The notes under the pieces: model-generated | The model's database searches: none | What the model was told of the DNA's origin: nothing | The model's input: only the letters and a program-made list of their open reading frames with translations | Shown here: in pieces, positions 18,345-23,773 of the stretch | Layout: every line of letters starts with the position of its first letter | How positions within the stretch are numbered: position 1 is the stretch's first letter | Source: Trichomonas tenax | Lineage: Eukaryota > Parabasalia > Trichomonadida > Trichomonadidae | Reading direction: 5' to 3' | Length of the DNA: 23,773 bases | NCBI GenBank assembly: GCA_023091735.1 | Contig: JALKBU010000811.1 | Location: 1 to 23,773 of the forward strand | Program-made: the position numbers and the translations under genes

Positions 18345-18398
18345 AGGTGGGTCACTCGTTAAAAATCGCAAAACTCAAAAGAGTAAACGAGAAAAAAA
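18345..18398 (-). repeat. Right terminal inverted repeat arm
   Basis: It is the inverted partner of 17366-17419 with a single mismatch (A for C in the GACCCMCCT part, seen on the complementary strand). Confidence 0.93.
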
Positions 18399-18405
18399 TG
18401 GAGCG

Positions 18406-18422
18406 AAAAATCATTATTGTGA
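18406..18422 (+). repeat. Right 17-bp flanking direct repeat
   Basis: It is identical to 17320-17336. It lies 7 bases outside the right arm, whereas the left copy lies 29 bases outside its arm, the difference being mostly the left T-run. Confidence 0.65.
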
Positions 18423-19130
18423 TCTGAAAAGTTAAATGTTTGATTCACTTTAATCATGCTAAATGGTTTAATTACAAAATGATGTCGATAAAACCCAATA
18501 AAATACATCACACCAAAACTCAACTGTATTAATGAATATACCCAGTTTTGCCACATTTTTCAAAAATCGAGTATTGCTCAACCCCAATTGAATGCATTTT
18601 TTGAAAAAAAAATCAATAAATGATGAAATGTGAGTATACAATGTATAGATATTCTAAAATCAATAAAATGACATCGAAAAGATGTATTTTCAATATTTCG
18701 TAGAATCATTTTGCTGTATTAGTACTTTTTAATAGCAAAGATAACAGTCGGTACATTTTGCTGACGCTGCAATGGGTTTACTAGTGTAACTAAGCTCGGT
18801 TTTCCATGGTGAATTTTTTTAAACACCAAGTTTCAGCGAACAATGGTGTGAAGACGGCAATCGATAGTTGATTGTTTGTGTATCCTGTAATCAGCGCTTC
18901 CTTTGCAGAACAAGTTGATTTTGAGGGGATCAAAGAAATAATAAACGTTTACATTTATAAACAGAGAAGTAATTTAATCCAACAAATGGGCATACAATCG
19001 TGTGTAGCAATTGTTTATTCGCAAAATTAATGCCAAAATTTGGTTAATATCTCTCTTATTGTGTTTTGCATCTCAGATAATAGTAGAAATAATCTTTTAA
19101 ACTCAAAATCATTTTTTATGATTCACAATA
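18423..19130. other. Non-coding, mostly featureless
   Basis: No supported gene. Near 19050-19095 one plus-strand frame reads LISLLLCFASQIIVEII, which resembles a signal peptide and may be the lost start of the beta-helix remnant just downstream, in a different frame. No RNA gene or clear repeat is recognised. Confidence 0.35.
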
Positions 19131-19817
19131 AATGGATCCTCCAGAATTTGCAATGTCAATTCATCGTCAACTTCAAATGAATGTCATTCCTATGTTTTAG
19201 GAATAGAAGAAAGTCGAATTATTGAGAGTTCTATTTCACAAAGAAATGGAGGTAATTGTGCGGTTCTCTCAAATGGATGCAATCAATTTATTGATTCGAC
19301 AAATATTTCTTTTGGGAAACTAATGGAATGCTGCATATGTTTGTCAATCACACAATAAATTTCACAACAATATATAATAGTACAGCACGGAGAGAATCTG
19401 TGATGTATCACAGATATCAATACCATTTTGTTTCTCGTTGCAATGCAATCCAAAATACACACAACAGAGTTGATCGTAATTATGGAATTGTTTGCAATTA
19501 TGGTTGTGATCTTTTTATGAGTTATTGCATTTTTTTTTTCTTTGACTTCAGGACCTTCTTTGTTCGCAAACAATAAAAATACTGTTATTGATAATTGTTA
19601 TATTGACAGGAATAATATTATTGATAAATTAACATCAAACAATCCAGTTTCACTCAAAACAACAGATTCTATAGTTTTCAATCTAAAACATCATTCAACA
19701 CAAAATTGTTATGCAGAAATGAATATTGTTGAAGGAAACATTAACGAACACACAATCTTGCAAGCATCAAGGATTTTCCATCCTATTTGTGACCCAGTAT
19801 TCATTGAATTCTCTTAA
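19131..19817 (+). pseudogene. Second beta-helix surface protein, decayed paralogue
   Basis: Three successive frames hold family-like segments: ECHSYVLGIEESRIIESSIS with NGGNCAVLSNGC and DSTNIS (about 19134-19350), then VSRCNAIQNTHNRVDRNYGI with NYGCDLFMSYCIF (to about 19530), then SLFANNKNTVIDNCYIDRNN and KHHSTQNCYAEM (ORF 19542-19817). These align by eye, in the same order, with CHSYV, STNITNN, YNALMNYCNLL, DYGLLTI and HHISEYECRANF of the minus-strand copy at 11770-12816. So the two are paralogues from one expanded surface family. This copy has at least two frameshifts or stops and lacks the C-terminal hydrophobic anchor. Confidence 0.65.
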
Positions 19818-20402
19818 GAAAACTTTGATGAAATTATATTTTGAATTATGCTCAATTACTCCATCAATTGATACTTAAAAGCATTGAACTAAAAATATAA
19901 ACATGATTTGAAATTAAAAATAAACAAAATAAATTTTCAATCTTCATTGTCGTAAGAAATGAAATTGAATCAACTGATTGAAAAAATTTGACAACAATTG
20001 CCTTTGGTATCGTTCTTGGCAAAAGAGTGAGTACATTCCAGCTTCAGATGAATTCAATGCAAGCAAATAAGCTGCACAAATGAGTGCAAAAATACGTTTA
20101 TTTACTACAAGAAACTATTGAAACAAAATAGAAAAAATCAAATAGAACCGGAATCAAACTTAAAGAATATTAACTCAAAATTTTCCAAAAAATCTCAATT
20201 TAATGCTAAGCAATTCGAAGAGAACAAATAAATTTCACAGTCATCAAATCTTATAAAAGTGTCAAAGTTCACCACTTTTTGAGTTGCAGACTTAACGGAT
20301 TTTATTTTTTGATATTTTCCAGCTTTCTTGGACCCAAAAATCCGAATTTCAGCGAAAACAAAGAATCAGAAATATTTTGACAAAAATAAACCTTTCAAAA
20401 TG
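19818..20402. other. Intergenic upstream of the second coiled-coil gene
   Basis: AT-rich with no supported ORF. The first 200 bases may be the eroded 3' end of the beta-helix remnant. The last 100 bases hold the promoter of the next gene. Confidence 0.4.
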
Positions 20403-20410
20403 TCACTTTT
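20403..20410 (+). promoter_or_regulatory. Initiator element of the second coiled-coil gene
   Basis: TCACTTTT within AAAATGTCACTTTT matches the box before the gene at 15901 over 14 bases. The presumed +1 A at 20405 lies 33 bases before ATG 20438. A second TCATAGATT follows at 20412. Confidence 0.65.
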
Positions 20411-20437
20411 GTCATAGATTTTATTTTTTCGTTAATA

Positions 20438-22630
20438 ATGATGTCTGACTCAAACACAGCGAATAAAGAAGGAAAAACGCAGAAAACGGAGGAACTGCAG
20501 AAGAAGGAAGAAGATTTCGACTATTACTACTCCGATTCTGAAGATAACGAAAACAAAGGGGAAAAAATATCGAAGGAAACAAATAACAACAACGAAAAAA
20601 ACAACGATGACAACGAACAGACTGAACTTCCAAGCATCAAAAATTTGCTAAATGTCCCTCCAACGAAAATTAACAACGAAACTGACAAAAAGTACGAAGT
20701 TGACGACAACAACGATAGCAGCTCGAGCCAGAACAACCAGGACGACATCACGAAGCCGAAAGAACCTTCAGAGCCATCAACGAGCCGCCGAAGAAAAGCA
20801 ATAAAGGGCAAATCCTCAGGTTCCGACGCTGAAGAGTCCGAAAATTCGAATCAGGACCAAGCTACAGCAACAGAATTCCGCTTCGAAACCGAAGAAAAAG
20901 AAAATAACTCAGGAAGAGCTCCAAGGAGGCAAAACAACTCAATTCCAAGGACAGATGAGAACGGTGATGTTATTTACAGAGAATTCCGCGGAACTTCTAT
21001 TTTGAGTTATGATCCAAAAGGTTCTTCAAAAAGGATTACGGATCCATTGACACTTGAAGCCATTTCAAACCTTTCCATATCCGAAAAGGATATTTATTAT
21101 CCATCAGATAAAGAAATCTTGGAATACACTCATGATCCGGTTCTCATTCCTCAAGTCAGGCGCCAATTGAACGAGCGCGTTGACAGAGTTCGCTCATTTG
21201 TCCAGAAAGAGTGTGAAAGACTTCAGAGAGTTCCTTCACCGGAAATTTTGTTAGCGCAACGCCAACAAATGTCGAATCCACCGAGGAGCAGAGGACAGTC
21301 AGCTGCTTCGAAATCTGCAGCGACTGCTTCATACAAATCATTCTTGGATCTGGAAGCCGAAAGAAATGAAAAGCAAAGACAAAGGAACATCAAAGAAGCC
21401 GAAAATCTCATTGCTGCAGTTCTTCTTGAGCAGATGCGTAATGAAGAAGATGAGAGACAGCGCCAGAGAGAAATGGAGGAAATAGAAAAGCATAAACAAG
21501 AAGTAAAGCAGAAGAGAATCGAAGAGAAGAAGCGTTTGATCGAGAACCAGAAGAAAGCTGAAGAAAAGGAAAAGAAACGCGAAGAAGAAAACGAAATGCG
21601 CTTAGCCAAGCAAAGAGAGGATATGGAGAAGTTCGAGCACCTTCAGAAAATCAGAGAAGAACGCCGTAAGGAAGAATTCGAGCGTCAAGAAGAGGAAAGA
21701 AAGAAGAAACTCGAGAGTGCAAAACAAGCGGCTGAAAGAGCTGAAGAAGAAAAGAGGCTGAAGGCAGAAGCTCAAAGACACGAGATTGAGGAAAGAGAAA
21801 GGAAGCTCGCTGAGAAGCGCGCTCAGGAAAGAAGAGAAAGAGAAATTCTCAATGCAAAGCTCGCCAAAGAAGCTCAAGAAAGATTGGAATCATTAAGGCA
21901 GCAACAAGAAGATATGCAGCTCAAGAAGAGAGAAGTCTCTAAGATAAAGAGTGTCAGGACCGAAATCAATCTCAAGAAGTTCCTCGAAGAGCGAAACCAG
22001 AAAACGCAAGAGCTCAAAAGGCGAGAAGAGGAAAAACATGAGCGTGCTATGTATCACATCAAAGTTACAGAGAAGCGCATCAATGAAAGGAAGAGAATGG
22101 CGATGGAGTCAAGCGATATGAGACACAGAGATATTATTAAGGAGAGAGAACAAGAAAATGCAAGGACAAGAGCAAAGAGAGCAATCATGGAGCAAATCAA
22201 GAATGAAGAAAAAGTTCAACAAGCAATTATGATGAACGCTCAGAAACAAGCAGAAGCGCGCGAAAAAGCAAAACTCTATGAAGAGCACATGAGAAACTTG
22301 TACATGCAAGAACAAGAGAGAAAACTTGCTCTCGAACAGCAGGAGAGAGCCAAAGCTGAACTCGCAAAGAAGAAGGCAGACGCCCAAAGAGGTGATGCTT
22401 TAATGAAGTCTGCTCTTAAGAATTCTAACGCAAATGAGATTGTTTCATTGGCTTCTAAATGGGGACTTGATATTGACAAGATCAAGGAGAAACTTTTGAG
22501 GAAATCAAGAGTTTTTCGTCCTTCTAAGTCCAATATGTCTGTCCCTCCTTTGTCATCTAGGAAATTCAATAAATCTGAAACATCACCTAGCGGAAGATCT
22601 CTTCGTTATCTTGCATACCCAGGAGTATAA
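20438..22630 (+). CDS. Large charged coiled-coil protein, host
   Basis: This is an intact 730-residue ORF. Residues 1-170 are acidic and disordered (many Asn, Glu and Ser, with DYYYSDSEDNENKG). Residues about 185-270 form a more conserved-looking helical region (ILSYDPKGSSKRITDPLTLE, EILEYTHDPVLIPQVRRQLN). Residues about 305-675 are a nearly unbroken Glu/Lys/Arg coiled coil rich in EEERKRKLE-type heptads. The tail is basic, ending SGRSLRYLAYPGV. Such proteins in trichomonads are often parts of the mastigont or other cytoskeleton, but that is inference from sequence type only. Two adjacent ATGs (20438 and 20441) could each serve as start; the first gives a 33-base 5' UTR. No lesions are seen. 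Confidence 0.85.
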   Translation: MMSDSNTANKEGKTQKTEELQKKEEDFDYYYSDSEDNENKGEKISKETNNNNEKNNDDNEQTELPSIKNLLNVPPTKINNETDKKYEVDDNNDSSSSQNNQDDITKPKEPSEPSTSRRRKAIKGKSSGSDAEESENSNQDQATATEFRFETEEKENNSGRAPRRQNNSIPRTDENGDVIYREFRGTSILSYDPKGSSKRITDPLTLEAISNLSISEKDIYYPSDKEILEYTHDPVLIPQVRRQLNERVDRVRSFVQKECERLQRVPSPEILLAQRQQMSNPPRSRGQSAASKSAATASYKSFLDLEAERNEKQRQRNIKEAENLIAAVLLEQMRNEEDERQRQREMEEIEKHKQEVKQKRIEEKKRLIENQKKAEEKEKKREEENEMRLAKQREDMEKFEHLQKIREERRKEEFERQEEERKKKLESAKQAAERAEEEKRLKAEAQRHEIEERERKLAEKRAQERREREILNAKLAKEAQERLESLRQQQEDMQLKKREVSKIKSVRTEINLKKFLEERNQKTQELKRREEEKHERAMYHIKVTEKRINERKRMAMESSDMRHRDIIKEREQENARTRAKRAIMEQIKNEEKVQQAIMMNAQKQAEAREKAKLYEEHMRNLYMQEQERKLALEQQERAKAELAKKKADAQRGDALMKSALKNSNANEIVSLASKWGLDIDKIKEKLLRKSRVFRPSKSNMSVPPLSSRKFNKSETSPSGRSLRYLAYPGV

Positions 22631-23773
22631 TCATTATTATTATCCATGAATTAAAGCGAAATATTGTTATAGTAATAATTTTTTTTATAAGTCATCATGT
22701 ATGGCTGTTAGTAAGTCGTTAATCACATATTCGTGTTCAATGTCAAAATATATTAGAACAAACACAAATATGGCTCATGCTGAACAAATAATAAACATCT
22801 CAGCATTGAGATCCACTGCAATAGATGCGTGTGTCGTTTTTCTTCACCATAGTCCTCATTTCCTATCTAAGAATCATCTGAGCCTACAAAACTCCTAATA
22901 TGTTGTTGCTCAATTGGATTTTTATCAACATCCCTGTCTTGAGTAATTAAAACTATAAATATGAAAATTCCTGAAAAAAAAATCATTTATTTGTAAATTC
23001 AATTTTCACCCAAACTTTCCCGATATATTATCAGAATTTTATTGATATTGTTAGATTTATGCATTTAAAGTCCACCAGTAATCGTGAGGATTATCCATTA
23101 GGATTTTGCATGAGAAATTTTGAATTATTCGGTATCTTAATGAATAATAAAACTCTCCAAAACTAAATTTCATATTTTCACATTTGTTTTTTTTTTTTTT
23201 TTTTTTAACATAAAGATAACTGAAACATGCATAATCAAGGGCTATCTAATATGCTTTATAATGCGCGTTTTATTTTTCTAATTCCATTATTTGTCATATT
23301 GCAAAAATAAAAATTCACAAAATCACGTTTTTAAGGTTAGGTATACGGGAGGGATAAGTCTTTGGATCTCCAATACTTTGAGGAAAAGTCGGATCTATAG
23401 ATCAAAATATTCATAAAATTCTGATCTTGTAGCAAAAATATTCATCCTATGCTTTAAAAATACCTCCGCATATTAGCAATAATGGATGAATGAATTTGCT
23501 CAAAATTATTCACTTTTTGCACATCATAAAACTGATATCGCTGACATTAAAGCACCATTTTCTTTTGTGACGTTCATTAAATAAATATGGTTATTGACAA
23601 TAAACCATATCGACCTAAATCTTAATTCCAATAGGGGCAATAATTACGGCAGTATTTTTCCTTCTGCGGTGTAGTCCCGCGACCTTCATAACTTTTTATC
23701 TGATCAATATTTTTTCGATTTGAAAGTACTTTCATGTACATATTGATAGTTGTCTATCCAGTGGTATAAGTGG
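22631..23773. other. Intergenic, nothing supported
   Basis: AT-rich 3' flank to the window end. A 65-codon plus-strand frame (22701-22898) has no recognisable features. A 20-base T-run lies near 23188-23207. The last 450 bases are slightly richer in G/C (for example GTATACGGGAGGGATAAG at 23341-23358 and CTGCGGTGTAGTCCCGCGAC near 23664-23683) and may be the edge of another repeat, but I find no partner in the window. Confidence 0.35.

Larger units (their letters stand above)
17337..18405. mobile_element. Non-autonomous inverted-repeat element, about 1.07 kb
   Basis: Two 54-bp arms (17366-17419 and 18345-18398) are inverted copies with one mismatch. Weaker inverted similarity continues inward through AAACATTTACGTGC (17438-17451) and its complement near 18312-18325, so the full terminal repeat is about 90-100 bp. 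The interior has no ORF of note. A 22-base T-run abuts the left arm. Identical 17-bp direct repeats flank the whole. The arrangement fits a MITE-like derivative of a DNA transposon. The T-run and long duplication would also fit a retroposed copy lying on the minus strand. I cannot assign it to a superfamily. Confidence 0.7.

Noticed and set aside
20527..20811. Ser/Leu/Phe-rich minus-strand ORFs within the large coiled-coil gene (also 21223-21609, 21602-21877, 22109-22387)
   Set aside because: These are the expected antisense of Glu/Lys-rich coiled-coil codons.
22701..22898. Plus-strand 65-codon ORF at the right end
   Set aside because: No recognisable features; start context and composition do not differ from surrounding non-coding DNA.

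Overview
The window looks like nuclear DNA of a parabasalid protist (trichomonad type, such as Trichomonas or Tritrichomonas). It is AT-rich and has no introns that I can see. It carries fragments of BspA-type leucine-rich-repeat and beta-helix surface-protein families. Two intact coiled-coil genes have a TCACTTTT initiator-like box about 32-33 bases before the ATG. I cannot fix the species from sequence alone.

Region 1 (1 to about 10,230) is a decayed Maverick/Polinton-type element that runs off the left edge. In order it holds: a partial minus-strand ORF; a broken archaeo-eukaryotic primase plus SF3 helicase (252-2590); a 790-base non-coding stretch packed with symmetric repeats (2591-3380); small ORFs and two strong hairpins (3381-4270); a broken protein-primed family B DNA polymerase (4345-7913); an unknown minus-strand gene (7944-8390); a probable minor capsid (penton) jelly-roll gene (8459-9229); and a divergent coiled-coil, fibre-like protein gene (9249-10202). 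The genes are tightly packed, with 19 to 94 bases in several divergent or convergent gaps. Almost every long one has exactly one or two lesions (in-frame stop or frameshift). Major capsid, packaging ATPase, protease and integrase are not seen here.

Region 2 (about 10,230-15,420) is a graveyard of host or accessory genes, all on the minus strand: an ASH/MSP-domain (HYDIN-like) protein broken into three frames, a secreted beta-helix surface protein with a stop in its signal peptide, two AT-rich ORFs sharing a KPKLS repeat and very basic tails, and a BspA-like LRR fragment.

Region 3 (about 15,420-23,773) is host sequence with two intact plus-strand coiled-coil genes (15901-17043 and 20438-22630). 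Between them lie a candidate non-autonomous transposon of about 1.07 kb, with 54-bp inverted repeats and a 17-bp flanking direct repeat, and a second, plus-strand, decayed paralogue of the beta-helix surface protein. The last 1.1 kb shows nothing coding that I can support.

The most notable points are the repeat hub at 2591-3380 next to the primase-helicase (a candidate origin or recombination site), the coexistence of two replication modules of different base composition in one element, and the inverted-repeat element at 17320-18422.
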